From positions 1 to 64,000 of the forward strand of contig JAZUIN010000016.1 in NCBI GenBank assembly GCA_045642225.1: a stretch of 64,000 nucleotides of DNA, written 5' to 3'. Position numbers and translations under genes: made by a program. Positions 52,631 through 61,994 of the stretch are shown in pieces. How positions within the stretch are numbered: position 1 is the first letter of the stretch; each line of letters opens with the position of its first letter. The stretch is from RUG191 sp045642225. Its GTDB lineage: Bacteria > Bacillota > Clostridia > Lachnospirales > Lachnospiraceae. The notes beneath the pieces were generated by a model. That model was not told the origin of the DNA and searched no databases. It saw nothing but the letters and a program-made list of their open reading frames with translations.

Positions 52631-55600
52631 ATGGATAAAGACAGATTGATAAATTTAATTGCTCAATATAGAAAAAGTATGGATTATTATCATAATCCTA
52701 AAAATGGATACAATGAGACAGAATGCCGTGATGAATATATTAGTCCTATGCTAGAATGTTTTGGATGGGATGTACAAAATAAGGACGGGAAATTGCCTCA
52801 ATACAAAGAAGTTGTAGTTGAAAAGTATTCTAATAGTTCAGAACGACCAGATTATACATTGACATTAAATGGAGTATCGAAGTTGTTTGTTGAGGCAAAA
52901 AAACCGAGTGTAAATATCACTGTAGAAGTTGAACCAGCCATGCAAACTAGAAGATATGGTTGGAATGCAAATCATGTATTAGCTTTACTGACAAATTTTG
53001 AATATTTACTTGTTTATGATACTACTAACAAACCCGAAGATGGTGAAGACGCAAGAGCTTCTTTGTATAGAAAGTATTATTTTGAAGAATATGAAGATAA
53101 ATTTGAAGAAATAGCAGATTTGATTTCTAGAGACATTGTATATTCAGGTGAATACGATGAATTTGTTAAAACAAATTTTTCTATGGATTCTAGATTTAGT
53201 ACAGAGATTGATGAAGTATTTTTGAAACAGATTAATAAGTGGAGATTAGAAATAGGAAATTACTTGTATCAAAATAAAAGCGTATATAGAGATATTGATG
53301 TCTTAAATGATACAGTGCAAGAGTTTATAAATCAAATCATTTTTTTGAGAATATGTGAAGATAGAAAATTACCATTGTACAAGAAACTGTATGAAACAGC
53401 AGAAGATAAAGCAACTCTGCGAGAAGCATTGGTTGAGACATTTAAGGAGGCTGACAGAAGATATAATTCGGGTTTATTTAAGAATGATACATCTATTTTA
53501 GATTTGGATTGTGATATTATTTTTGAAATGATTACATCACTTTATTATCCAAAAACTCCTTATTTATTTACAATTATTGAACCTAATATTTTAGGGAAAA
53601 TATATGAATCTTTTTTGGCAGAGAGTCTAGTTTTAGAAAACGATACAATTGCATTAGCAAAAAAGAAGGAGTATGCATACAAGTCTGTAGTAAGTACGCC
53701 TGTTGAAATCGTAAGATATATGGTGAAAAAAACACTAGATCCTTTATGTGAAGGGAAATGTCCAAGAGAAATTCTTACTTTGAAAATTGCAGATATTGCA
53801 TGTGGTTCTGGAGTTTTTTTAGAAGAAGCTTATCAGTATTTGATTGATTATTGTACAGAGTGGTACAAAAATAATGATATCGAGCATTTGCTGGTGGTGG
53901 AAGATGGATTAAAAAAATTACCATTGGATGACAAAAAAGATATACTGTTGAATTGTATCTATGGTGTTGACATTGATGTTCATGCAGTAGAGGTAAGTAA
54001 GTTTTCATTGTTGCTTAAGCTTATTGAACAAGAAACAGAGGCTTCTGTTTTAACAAATAACCCAATACTTCCATCATTGGATTTAAATATTATGTGTGGG
54101 AATTCTTTAGTCGCAAGTGAAGATATTAATGAACTGGATTTAACTACAGATGAATTAATTCAGATAAAGCCATTTGATTGGTATGATATTAACGAAGGAA
54201 ATCGTTTTGATGTTATTATAGGTAATCCGCCTTATGTTAAAACGGAAGATATTAAAAAAATACATACAAATGTGGAAGTAAAAGTATATAAAAACTATCA
54301 GAGCGCCTATAAACAATATGATAAGTATTATTTATTTATCGAAAAAGCATTGCAGTTGTTAACCGAAAGGGGAATGCTTTGCTATATTGTTCCAAATAAG
54401 TTCTTGCATACTGAATCAGGTGAAAAAATGAGGTTAATGCTTAAGAAGCGTATAGCTAATTTAGTTGATTTTGGGGCAACACAGCTTTTTAAAGATAAGA
54501 CTATTTACAGTGCTATCTTATTTGCAGGTGCTACATATAATGAAGAACTGAAATATAGAACAGCAGATAAAGTTGTTGAATTATGGAATGATCAAGAGGA
54601 AAAATATACAAGTATTCCTAAAACAAAGTTAAACTGTATGCCGTGGAAAGATGATATACAAAGCTGTGAGGGAACGCCATGGCTTGTCACAGGAAATAAG
54701 GATTATCTTGAAACATTAGAGAGATTAGGAAATAAAATTGTTCCGTTGTCAGACATAGTTGATATATTTAATGGAATTCAAACTAGTGCTGAGAAAATTT
54801 ATAAAATTGATGCAAAGTCGATTGTTTCTGAAGATGATGATTTTATAAGATTTATTGTTCGTGATAAAGAATATAAAATCGAAAAAGAAATTTTGAGATT
54901 ATATTTTAAACCTTCAAGAAGTGAACAGGGAGTTTTGGATGCATTTAGTGATATTAAGCAAATAAAAATAAATTACAATATATTTCCATATGATAAGAAT
55001 GGAGAATTTTTAACTAAAGAAGTAATGGAAAGCAAATATCCGTATGCTTGGAAATATTTATTAGATTTTAAAGAAGCGCTATTTCCAAAATCTTTAGGTG
55101 GTAAACGAGATGTACAACCTTTAGTAACAAATGAAGATGAATGGTATCGCTATGGAAGAAGTCAAGCAATTACAAGTCTAAATAATAGGGATAAAATAAT
55201 TGTTGGAGTAAATCGAAAGAAAGACGATCCATTATATCTTCTAGATAAAAATAGAATTCTTATAGCTTCAGGAGGAACAGCTGGATATGTTGGAATAGCA
55301 TTAAAGGAAGATTGCGAATATGAACTTGAATATATACATGCTTGGCTTGCTCATCCGTGGACAGATTTATATTTGCAATTGATAGGTAGTGATTTTGAAG
55401 GCGGTTTTATTGCTAGAGGAACATATACTTTACCAATGGTACCATTTGTGCGTTTGGATTTTGCAGATAAAAAGCAAAAGGCATTATATGATGAGGTAGT
55501 AACTATTGAAAGGCAAATTTGTAAATTAAACAAAGAATTGTTGAGCAAGAAAGACAAAGCTACCAAGAATGTGTTAGAGAAGGAAAAGAAAAGACTGATA

Positions 55601-55648
55601 AAAAAGATTGAAGAATTGTTAACAAAGGTCTATCAGCAAAATTTTTAG
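52631..55648 (+). CDS. type IIG restriction-modification enzyme (Eco57I-like)
   Basis: 1005 residues, nuclease and adenine methyltransferase in one chain. N-terminal PD-(D/E)xK nuclease: PDYTL (Asp74) and FVEAKKP (Glu88, Lys90). Methyltransferase motif I IADIACGSGVFLEEAY (~386) and motif IV DVIIGNPPYVKTED (~532) for N6-adenine. The C-terminal half after ~680 is a TaqI/Eco57I-like target recognition region (DIFNGIQTSAEKIY, LIGSDFEGGFIARGTYTLPM) with a final coiled coil. GAGGAG at 8 bases from the ATG. The DNA target cannot be read from sequence. A second methyltransferase gene starts 8 bases after the stop. Confidence 0.88.
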   Translation: MDKDRLINLIAQYRKSMDYYHNPKNGYNETECRDEYISPMLECFGWDVQNKDGKLPQYKEVVVEKYSNSSERPDYTLTLNGVSKLFVEAKKPSVNITVEVEPAMQTRRYGWNANHVLALLTNFEYLLVYDTTNKPEDGEDARASLYRKYYFEEYEDKFEEIADLISRDIVYSGEYDEFVKTNFSMDSRFSTEIDEVFLKQINKWRLEIGNYLYQNKSVYRDIDVLNDTVQEFINQIIFLRICEDRKLPLYKKLYETAEDKATLREALVETFKEADRRYNSGLFKNDTSILDLDCDIIFEMITSLYYPKTPYLFTIIEPNILGKIYESFLAESLVLENDTIALAKKKEYAYKSVVSTPVEIVRYMVKKTLDPLCEGKCPREILTLKIADIACGSGVFLEEAYQYLIDYCTEWYKNNDIEHLLVVEDGLKKLPLDDKKDILLNCIYGVDIDVHAVEVSKFSLLLKLIEQETEASVLTNNPILPSLDLNIMCGNSLVASEDINELDLTTDELIQIKPFDWYDINEGNRFDVIIGNPPYVKTEDIKKIHTNVEVKVYKNYQSAYKQYDKYYLFIEKALQLLTERGMLCYIVPNKFLHTESGEKMRLMLKKRIANLVDFGATQLFKDKTIYSAILFAGATYNEELKYRTADKVVELWNDQEEKYTSIPKTKLNCMPWKDDIQSCEGTPWLVTGNKDYLETLERLGNKIVPLSDIVDIFNGIQTSAEKIYKIDAKSIVSEDDDFIRFIVRDKEYKIEKEILRLYFKPSRSEQGVLDAFSDIKQIKINYNIFPYDKNGEFLTKEVMESKYPYAWKYLLDFKEALFPKSLGGKRDVQPLVTNEDEWYRYGRSQAITSLNNRDKIIVGVNRKKDDPLYLLDKNRILIASGGTAGYVGIALKEDCEYELEYIHAWLAHPWTDLYLQLIGSDFEGGFIARGTYTLPMVPFVRLDFADKKQKALYDEVVTIERQICKLNKELLSKKDKATKNVLEKEKKRLIKKIEELLTKVYQQNF

Positions 55649-55656
55649 GTGATAAT

Positions 55657-57288
55657 ATGAAATTAAAAGAAAATAGTTCAGAACAAAAACTCAGGGGTGC
55701 ATATTATACACCATTACCATTGGCGGAGATGATGGTGAAGCTGTTTAAAAATGGTTCTGGTTGTGCAAAAAGAGTATTAGAGCCAAGTTGTGGCGATGGT
55801 GTATTTTTGGATGCATTGATAAAGACAAATTGCATAACGCAATACGAGCATATAGACTCAATAGAAATTGATCCAACAGAGTCTAAAAAAGTTCAAGAAA
55901 GAATGAAACAATATGATAATGTAACAGTATTAAATGAAGATTTCTTCAACTTTTACACAGAAAAAAAAGATTTGGTAAATTATGATCTTATTTTAGGAAA
56001 CCCACCCTATATTAGATATCAGTACTTGGAAGATGAACAGAGGGAACTAATGTCTGAGATATTAAAGTCGCAGGGTATGAAAGCGAATAAGTTGATAAAT
56101 ACATGGGTGGGATTTCTTGTGTCTTGTGTAAATATGTTAAGTGATGATGGTAAGATTGCATTTGTTATTCCGGCTGAGATTATGCAGGTTGCATACGCAG
56201 AAGATTTGAGACTTTTTTTGGCGGATAATCTTTCGAAAATTACACTTATTACTTTCAAACAACTTGTATTTCCAGATATAGAGCAAGAAATAGTTGTTTT
56301 TATTGGTGAAAAAGGGAACGAAGAAAAGGGCATTCGGATAGTAGAGTTGAATAACTTAGATGATTTAGCTTCGTTTGATATTGATGCAAATGGATTCCAA
56401 AAACTACAGCATGTTCACGAAAAATGGACAAAGTATTTTACTAATTCGGAAGAAAATGCCTTAGTTAAACAAATTCAAGACGATAAACGTTTTTGTAAGT
56501 TATCAGATATTGCGTTAATCAATGTAGGTATTACAACAGGAAATAATAAGTTTTTTTCTGTAAATAGGGAGACTGTTGAAAAATATCAAATGCAGGATGT
56601 TGTAAGACCATTGATTGGACGAAGTTCGCATGCACACAGTATATATTTTAATAATGGTGATTGGATGCAAAATGTAAATAGAGGAAAAGCAGCATACTTG
56701 ATAGATTTTCCGGATGAAGACTATAAAAAGTACCCTGAAAAACATAAGGAATATATTAATCTTGGGGAGAAAAATGGGGAGAATAAAGGTTATAAGTGTT
56801 CTATTAGAGATAGATGGTATCGAATTCCGTCGATATGGGTATCGGATGCATTTTTCTTGCGAAGAAATAACTTGTATCCTAAGTTTGTTTTGAATCAGTG
56901 TGATGCGGTTTCTACTGATACGATGCACAGAATCAAGTTTAATGATGGTATTGAACCGGAAAGAGCTATTTTATCTTACTATAATAGTATTTCTTTTGCA
57001 TTTACCGAACTTTGTGGAAGAAGTTATGGTGGTGGTGTATTAGAAATACTTCCGAGAGAAGTGGGGAATATTTACATACCGAAGTTAGAGGTGATTCCTA
57101 TCGAAGAAATACGGGATTTATTGGAGAAAATTGATTCAATTGTAAGGAACGATAAAAATATTGAAGAGGCATTAGATATAGTGGACAAGAAGATATTAGT
57201 AGATATTTTGGGATTCGAGCAGAAGGTATGTGCAGATGCAAGGAGTATTTGGAAGAAATTACAACGAAGAAGATTAAACAGGGGGTAA
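55657..57288 (+). CDS. N6-adenine DNA methyltransferase (Eco57I class)
   Basis: 543 residues. RGAYYTPLPLAEMMVKLF (~14), motif I RVLEPSCGDGVFLDALI (~40-55), IDSIEIDPTESKKVQERM (motif II), LILGNPPYIRYQY (~114), then a C-terminal recognition domain with VGITTGNNKFF and AFTELCGRSYGGGVLEIL. No nuclease domain seen. In type IIG systems a separate methyltransferase can protect the other strand of an asymmetric site; that is the most likely role. AGGTGAT before the ATG; co-transcribed with the type IIG gene. Confidence 0.87.
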   Translation: MKLKENSSEQKLRGAYYTPLPLAEMMVKLFKNGSGCAKRVLEPSCGDGVFLDALIKTNCITQYEHIDSIEIDPTESKKVQERMKQYDNVTVLNEDFFNFYTEKKDLVNYDLILGNPPYIRYQYLEDEQRELMSEILKSQGMKANKLINTWVGFLVSCVNMLSDDGKIAFVIPAEIMQVAYAEDLRLFLADNLSKITLITFKQLVFPDIEQEIVVFIGEKGNEEKGIRIVELNNLDDLASFDIDANGFQKLQHVHEKWTKYFTNSEENALVKQIQDDKRFCKLSDIALINVGITTGNNKFFSVNRETVEKYQMQDVVRPLIGRSSHAHSIYFNNGDWMQNVNRGKAAYLIDFPDEDYKKYPEKHKEYINLGEKNGENKGYKCSIRDRWYRIPSIWVSDAFFLRRNNLYPKFVLNQCDAVSTDTMHRIKFNDGIEPERAILSYYNSISFAFTELCGRSYGGGVLEILPREVGNIYIPKLEVIPIEEIRDLLEKIDSIVRNDKNIEEALDIVDKKILVDILGFEQKVCADARSIWKKLQRRRLNRG

Positions 57289-57314
57289 CCTAGAAAATTT
57301 TTTAGATGAGAATT

Positions 57315-57342
57315 TTGACTTGCAATGGATTCATAATATAGT
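57315..57342 (+). promoter_or_regulatory. promoter of the four-gene AAA+ operon
   Basis: TTGACT (57315-57320), 16-base spacer, TATAGT (57337-57342), 15 bases before the first start codon. It makes the following four genes a transcription unit separate from the methyltransferase genes. Confidence 0.6.
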
Positions 57343-57357
57343 AAGATGGGAGATAAT

Positions 57358-57909
57358 ATGCAGGAGTTTATAAATGGACTAAAGGTAAGTGACTATATAT
57401 CAATAGGTGCTTGTTTAATTTCCATAGTTGCAGCAATAGTATCTATTGTCGCGTGCGTGATTGCAAATAAACAATTGGAAATGCAAAGAAAACAGTATAA
57501 AGATGGTGAACCTAACTTTAATATCAAGGTGATTGATTCGCTAATTAAAAAGGATAAGAGGAGTAGCACTGTACAAGTGTGGTTGAATATTCGAGTAAGC
57601 AATATATCTGATAAAGCAACTTCGATTAATAATATTGTATTGAGACTTTTTTGCTTGAAAGATACTATATATAGACCATCTATTAATAAAGATGCCCATA
57701 CGGGTGAAGGAATAAAATATTTTTCGCTTGCTCAGAATATTGGTGCACATTCCTCGGAAATGGGATGGTGTATTTTTGATATACCCATTGATGTTTATAA
57801 CGGTCTGCAAATTGAATATTCAGAATTTAATGTTGAAGATATTCATGGTCGAAAATGTATTGAAAAGATTATATATATACGGGAAGAGTTGATAGATTAT
57901 GGTATTTAG
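57358..57909 (+). CDS. single-pass membrane protein of unknown function
   Basis: 183 residues. TM helix at ~10-32 (SIGACLISIVAAIVSIVACV), a short coil (QLEMQRKQYKDGEP) and a ~130-residue beta-rich soluble domain (STVQVWLNIRVSNISDKATS, GAHSSEMGWCIFDIPIDVYN). With a very short N-terminus the soluble domain is probably cytoplasmic. Not recognised as a named family. ATG at 57358 is chosen: GGGAG lies 5 bases upstream, and the ATG at 57346 lies before that site. Overlaps the next gene by 11 bases. Confidence 0.65.
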   Translation: MQEFINGLKVSDYISIGACLISIVAAIVSIVACVIANKQLEMQRKQYKDGEPNFNIKVIDSLIKKDKRSSTVQVWLNIRVSNISDKATSINNIVLRLFCLKDTIYRPSINKDAHTGEGIKYFSLAQNIGAHSSEMGWCIFDIPIDVYNGLQIEYSEFNVEDIHGRKCIEKIIYIREELIDYGI

Positions 57910-58459
57910 TAGAAAACTGATTATAGAGAATGAAAATGTTGTTAATATTGTTAATGATGCATTAGTGTTACAATATGATTTGTGTGATGGAAAGCCAATT
58001 CCAGCTGTTGTAATAGATACATCAAAGAATAGTAAAATAGATAATATGCTAAAGATACATATGAATGTTAATGAAGGAGAGATGAGATTTTCGTGGGGAA
58101 TGACAACTGATAAGAAAAACATAATTTTATTGGTTGAGTCTATTTCACCAGTAGAATTAAAATTTTCGATTTTATTTGAAATTGAAAAACATTATGTAGT
58201 TATAGATGAGATTTTGCGTTCACAGATGCTTATTATTCAAGGAGGAAACCCAGATGATAGGTTTTCATACAGTCTTAACTCATATAAAATTGTTGTTGAG
58301 GTACCTTTAACAGGTTTTGAAGAAAAATGGTATGAACTTAGAAAGAAATATCAAAGAAAGCGTTTAAAGAAGATGGGTGTAAAGAATAAGGATATTAATA
58401 ATGTTATGAATAATATTGATAAGGAGTGGAATGCTGTGATAAGAACTCATCTTAAATAG
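57899..58459 (+). CDS. unknown soluble protein
   Basis: 186 residues, no TM or signal. Mixed alpha/beta N-terminal two-thirds (LIIENENVVNIVNDALVLQY, MRFSWGMTTDKKNIILLVES, SYKIVVEVPLTGFEEKWYEL) and a basic C-terminal helix (RKKYQRKRLKKMGVKNKDIN). No family recognised. Its ATG lies inside the end of the membrane protein gene, so translation is coupled. The second of four genes in the operon. Confidence 0.6.
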   Translation: MVFSRKLIIENENVVNIVNDALVLQYDLCDGKPIPAVVIDTSKNSKIDNMLKIHMNVNEGEMRFSWGMTTDKKNIILLVESISPVELKFSILFEIEKHYVVIDEILRSQMLIIQGGNPDDRFSYSLNSYKIVVEVPLTGFEEKWYELRKKYQRKRLKKMGVKNKDINNVMNNIDKEWNAVIRTHLK

Positions 58460-58494
58460 CATTATTGTATGGAATAATAAGAAAAGGTGGTTTT

Positions 58495-59256
58495 ATGTCT
58501 ATGGGAAAAGAGAAGGAATCTCTATTTTTAAAAGTAATCTACTTTGATGAATCTACAGCCCAAGATTATATTGATATTGTTAATGGTGGTCGTTTGGATT
58601 GGAGTAAAGAGGAGAATAAAGAAAAGATTGCGAAGATATTGGCAGAAATAGAAGCAGAAGCGCAAGCCGGTTTTAATGTAATCAGTTTTATTAAGGCGAT
58701 GATGTCAAGTAATGTGAATACGAGTGCTTCAAATGATATATCTAGAGTGTTTGAAACGACATTAAAGAATACGCTTTTGACTGATTATATATCGGTTGCT
58801 TCAAAGGATAGCAATGTTAAGAAATTTGAGAATAGTGGAGTATATGCTCCGAATAATTCGATTTCAATGTATAGAATGTATAGTTCATATTTGACAATTG
58901 TTCCAGATAATCAAATGCCTATCAATATGGAAAAATTAAATGAAGCATTGTTGGGTGAACGTGGATATTATGCGATGCTTCTTGCGAATGAAACTAACCC
59001 AACATGTGTGTTGAGGTTTAATGTTAAAGCATTCAAGAATAATTATAATTTAGTTGATTTATCAAAAATGCGACTAACATATTACGGCGTTAAGGTGGGA
59101 AGTTGTACTGAAGAACAGTTAAATATAGAAAAAGAATTCGAGTATTATCCAAAGCAGAGCTTGTTATCTGCTGAAAGTATTATAGATGGAACTATTGAGG
59201 AACAACGAGAATTGGAGGTATATGATATCGTATTGGCAGGTGTTATGTGTGAATAA
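58495..59256 (+). CDS. unknown protein (possibly DUF6414-like)
   Basis: 253 residues, soluble. N-terminus SLFLKVIYFDESTAQDYIDI then VNGGRLDW, a helical part with Ala-rich and Gly-containing segment (ILAEIEAEAQAGFNVISFIK), a beta-rich C-terminal half with YSSYLTIVPDNQMPINMEK and AMLLANETNPTCVLRFNVKA. The first residues recall DUF6414-type proteins, but this is only a resemblance. ATG 58495 is preferred since AGGTGG lies 4 bases upstream; ATG 58501 is the alternative. The end overlaps the AAA+ gene start by 8 bases. Confidence 0.55.
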   Translation: MSMGKEKESLFLKVIYFDESTAQDYIDIVNGGRLDWSKEENKEKIAKILAEIEAEAQAGFNVISFIKAMMSSNVNTSASNDISRVFETTLKNTLLTDYISVASKDSNVKKFENSGVYAPNNSISMYRMYSSYLTIVPDNQMPINMEKLNEALLGERGYYAMLLANETNPTCVLRFNVKAFKNNYNLVDLSKMRLTYYGVKVGSCTEEQLNIEKEFEYYPKQSLLSAESIIDGTIEEQRELEVYDIVLAGVMCE

Positions 59257-60385
59257 AGTAATTATTTTTTATGGATCTAGTAGAGCTTTTATGGAAATAC
59301 TTCCTAATGAGTATCGTAATTTGACTGACATTGTGATGGAATTGGATAAAGAGAGTACAAACATGATTCTACATATACCTGAGTTGAATGGACAAAACAA
59401 CGAATTGGTAGATAAAGAAGATGAAAAGTTACAAGTTGAAAACTTTGTGATAAATTCTGATGAGTATTCGGGGGTTCGGGATCATGTTATTATAAATTTT
59501 GCAAATTTTATTGCTAATATGAATATAAAAAATATGTACATACAGAATCCTCCTGCAAGCATAAGTGAGCAATTACATAGAATTTATGGTTCAAATATAT
59601 TAGAGGTAAAACAACAGAATTATAAGTCGATTGATAAAAATAGTATGAGAGAATTCTATAAAAAATATGATGAAGTAATTGTTGGGCAGACAAAAGCGAA
59701 AATGAGAATAATGCAAGCAATATACCCGTTACTAAACGATAAGCAAAGTAAACCAGTAATTTTATTGTTTTATGGAGATTCTGGTTTGGGAAAAACAGAA
59801 ACTGCTCAGTATTTATCTGAATTGATGAGTGGAGTATTATTTCGCAAACAATTTTCAATGTATCAGAATAATGAGTTTGTAACATACTTATTTGGCGGAA
59901 ATTATTATGAAGGTAGTTTTGCAAAAGATCTTTTGGATAGAGATTCTAATATAATCTTACTCGATGAATTTGATAAGTCGAATTCTGTTTTTCATAGTGC
60001 GTTTTATCAACTTTTTGATGAGGGTATTTATGAAGATAGGAATTACAAAGTAAATTTAGACAGAGCAATTATTATATGCACATCAAATTACAAAGATGAG
60101 AAAGAAATCAAGGAGAATTTAGGTAATGCAATATACAACAGATTCGATGCTGTAATTCAATTTGATGAATTGTCGAATGAGTCAAAGGAAATCATAGCCA
60201 AAAGGCATCTGGAAGATTTGAAAAAAGATTATGTAGATGTGTTGAATGATTTAGATGAAGATATATATTTGAGATTGATGAATACAGTTAGACAATGTAG
60301 TAATGCTCGAGAAATAAAACGAATAATCAAAGATGTTCTCAATATGATAGCTATTAGGAAATTATGTGAAGAAAACGTAGAATAA
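59249..60385 (+). CDS. AAA+ ATPase with ClpB/ClpA-C-like core and novel N-terminus
   Basis: 378 residues. Unrecognised N-terminal domain (~1-135; VIIFYGSSRAFMEILPNEYR, HVIINFANFIANMNIKNMYI), a linker typical of Clp AAA2 domains (YDEVIVGQTKAKMRIMQAIY), Walker A LLFYGDSGLGKTETA (~176), Walker B SNIILLDEFDKS (~234), sensor 1 AIIICTSNYKD (~273) and the Arg-finger region AIYNRFDAVIQFDEL. Probably a hexameric remodelling motor. GTG at 59249 (GGCAGG 8 bases before) overlaps the previous gene by 8 bases; upstream ATGs at 59186 and 59222 would overlap it further. Last gene of the operon. Confidence 0.72.
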   Translation: MNKVIIFYGSSRAFMEILPNEYRNLTDIVMELDKESTNMILHIPELNGQNNELVDKEDEKLQVENFVINSDEYSGVRDHVIINFANFIANMNIKNMYIQNPPASISEQLHRIYGSNILEVKQQNYKSIDKNSMREFYKKYDEVIVGQTKAKMRIMQAIYPLLNDKQSKPVILLFYGDSGLGKTETAQYLSELMSGVLFRKQFSMYQNNEFVTYLFGGNYYEGSFAKDLLDRDSNIILLDEFDKSNSVFHSAFYQLFDEGIYEDRNYKVNLDRAIIICTSNYKDEKEIKENLGNAIYNRFDAVIQFDELSNESKEIIAKRHLEDLKKDYVDVLNDLDEDIYLRLMNTVRQCSNAREIKRIIKDVLNMIAIRKLCEENVE

Positions 60386-60563
60386 GTATATATTAATTGT
60401 ACGAAAGACTAACTATTAAAGAAAGTCAATAAAAATGTTTTAAAACAGAAATGTTTTGAATATAGTGGCGATGACTATATCATCGCAATCAGTACATTGA
60501 AAATTGCATGACAAATAGAGCATCAGTTATGGTGTCTGACAAGAAGATATGATATTAGGATGA
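60386..60563. other. intergenic stretch with one hairpin
   Basis: No gene. GCGATGA (60468-60474), loop CTATA, TCATCGC (60480-60486) forms a perfect 7-bp hairpin without a clear T run. The left limit of the IS110 element probably lies in this stretch but cannot be placed. Confidence 0.35.
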
Positions 60564-61746
60564 TTAATTAGTTTTTATGTATTGCTGCCCAGATGATTCG
60601 AGTTGGTATATGACACGCACCAATTTTTTAGTGGCATGTGACGTTGAAACATAGTAGTGCTTGCCTTCGGATCGTTTTTTGCTAGATAAGCCTAGAATGT
60701 TGGATCCCACAGACAGACATGGGTTGTAGCATTAAACAAAGCATATCGAAAATATCTGGAACCACGTTTTTCCATTCGGGAATGGCAGTTATCTAACTGC
60801 CCAGATTGGTAAGTGGAGCGTGACATACCAGCATAGGCAAGTATCTTATCGGGAGAATAAAACTGACTGAAATCACCTATTTCAGCAATAATCGTGGCCC
60901 CATACGATAGCTAATTCCTGGAATACTAAGGAGTGGAGAATTGATTTCATCCATAATGATTTTGATTTCGTTTTCAATTTCTTCGATTTCTGCACCTTGT
61001 TCGCGAATGAGCTTTATAGTGTGCTTAAGTTCTAGAGATTTGGCTGACATATATGAACCAATAGAAGTTCTGGCAGCTTCTCTAAATACAATGGCAGTAT
61101 ATTTGCTGTAATGACCTTTAGAAGCTGTTTGAACAAGATTAGATAGTCTTGTAAGGTGAGCGTTAGATACTTGCTTTGCTCCAGGGAATTCATAAAGCAG
61201 TTCATATACGGAATTCTGATGACGAGTTGGAACGAGCTTTTCTAGTTCTGGAAATAGGATGCAGACAAGACGAGAAATGGACTGTTTGAGTTTTGCACGT
61301 TCTTTAACATTATCAAAGCGATAATGTGTTAGTGGCTTGAGTTCTTCGTTGTGGTACGATGTGTCTGAGTAGGACTTTAAGTTCACGTCAGACATAAGCA
61401 TAGAAGCAATTGTGCGGGCATCTACCTTATCCGTTTTCGTGTGTATAAGGCTTAGACTTTTTCTGTACAGATTTGTATGTAACGGGTTGATAACAACGGT
61501 GGACAGACCTTTATCAAGAAGATATCCGAGAAGATTGTAACTATAGTGTCCAGTGGCTTCTAGGCCTACTTTTACTTTAGAAACGTCTTCCATAACGGAT
61601 TCTATCTTCTGATAAAGTTCATTGAACCCATCTAGGTTGTTGGTGATGGTAAAGGACTTGAAAAGAACTTCTCCATCGGTGTTAGTGATAAAGCAATCAT
61701 GCTTATCTTTAGCGACATCAATTCCTACAAAAATCATATAGGACAT
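60564..61746 (-). pseudogene. IS110-family transposase, frameshifted
   Basis: The N-terminal part (MSYMIFVGIDVAKDKHDCFI, VKVGLEATGHYSYNLLGYLL, HTKTDKVDARTIASMLMSD) is the DEDD domain of IS110 recombinases, and the C-terminal part is the Tnp20 domain with ILAYAGMSRSTYQSGQLDN, which has the catalytic Ser. A one-base loss at 60897-60901 shifts the frame after ISYRMG. A stop (60692-60694) and another one-base loss in an A run (60675-60680 on the plus strand) follow. The end, QLESSGQQYIKTN, is recognisable. Start ATG at 61737 or 61746 with AAGG upstream. Dead element inside the island. Confidence 0.85.
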
Positions 61747-61960
61747 CCTTAAAATAGATTGATACTGTTTTAAGATCCACAGGGCTCCTTGCAATCGTAA
61801 CCTACTTCTTGATAAAACGTCATGCGGTAACTAACTGATTAACAAATAAACAAAGAGACTGTGGTTGGAGCCTTTCGTAAACTATCAAGTGGTAGGAGAA
61901 AAATACCAATCCACAGTATCTTAAAATAGCATAGTCGAACCTATAGAAATGGTAAAGAAA
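61747..61960 (-). ncRNA. IS110 non-coding end; candidate bridge RNA region
   Basis: About 200 bases upstream of the transposase contain no gene. Inverted repeats lie near both ends: GATACTGTTTTAAGAT at ~61769-61784 and ACAGTATCTTAAAATAG at ~61913-61929. IS110 elements encode a structured bridge RNA in such a non-coding end. Neither its limits nor its loops can be set by eye. Remaining bases 61961-61994 hold only the next gene's ribosome binding site. Confidence 0.35.
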
Positions 61961-61994
61961 GACTATGACTTTATATAATAGTAGGAGAAATAGA

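Noticed and set aside
60468..60486. Perfect 7-bp hairpin after the AAA+ gene as a terminator
   Set aside because: It is ~80 bases past the stop and lacks a T run on either strand; noted only as a hairpin.
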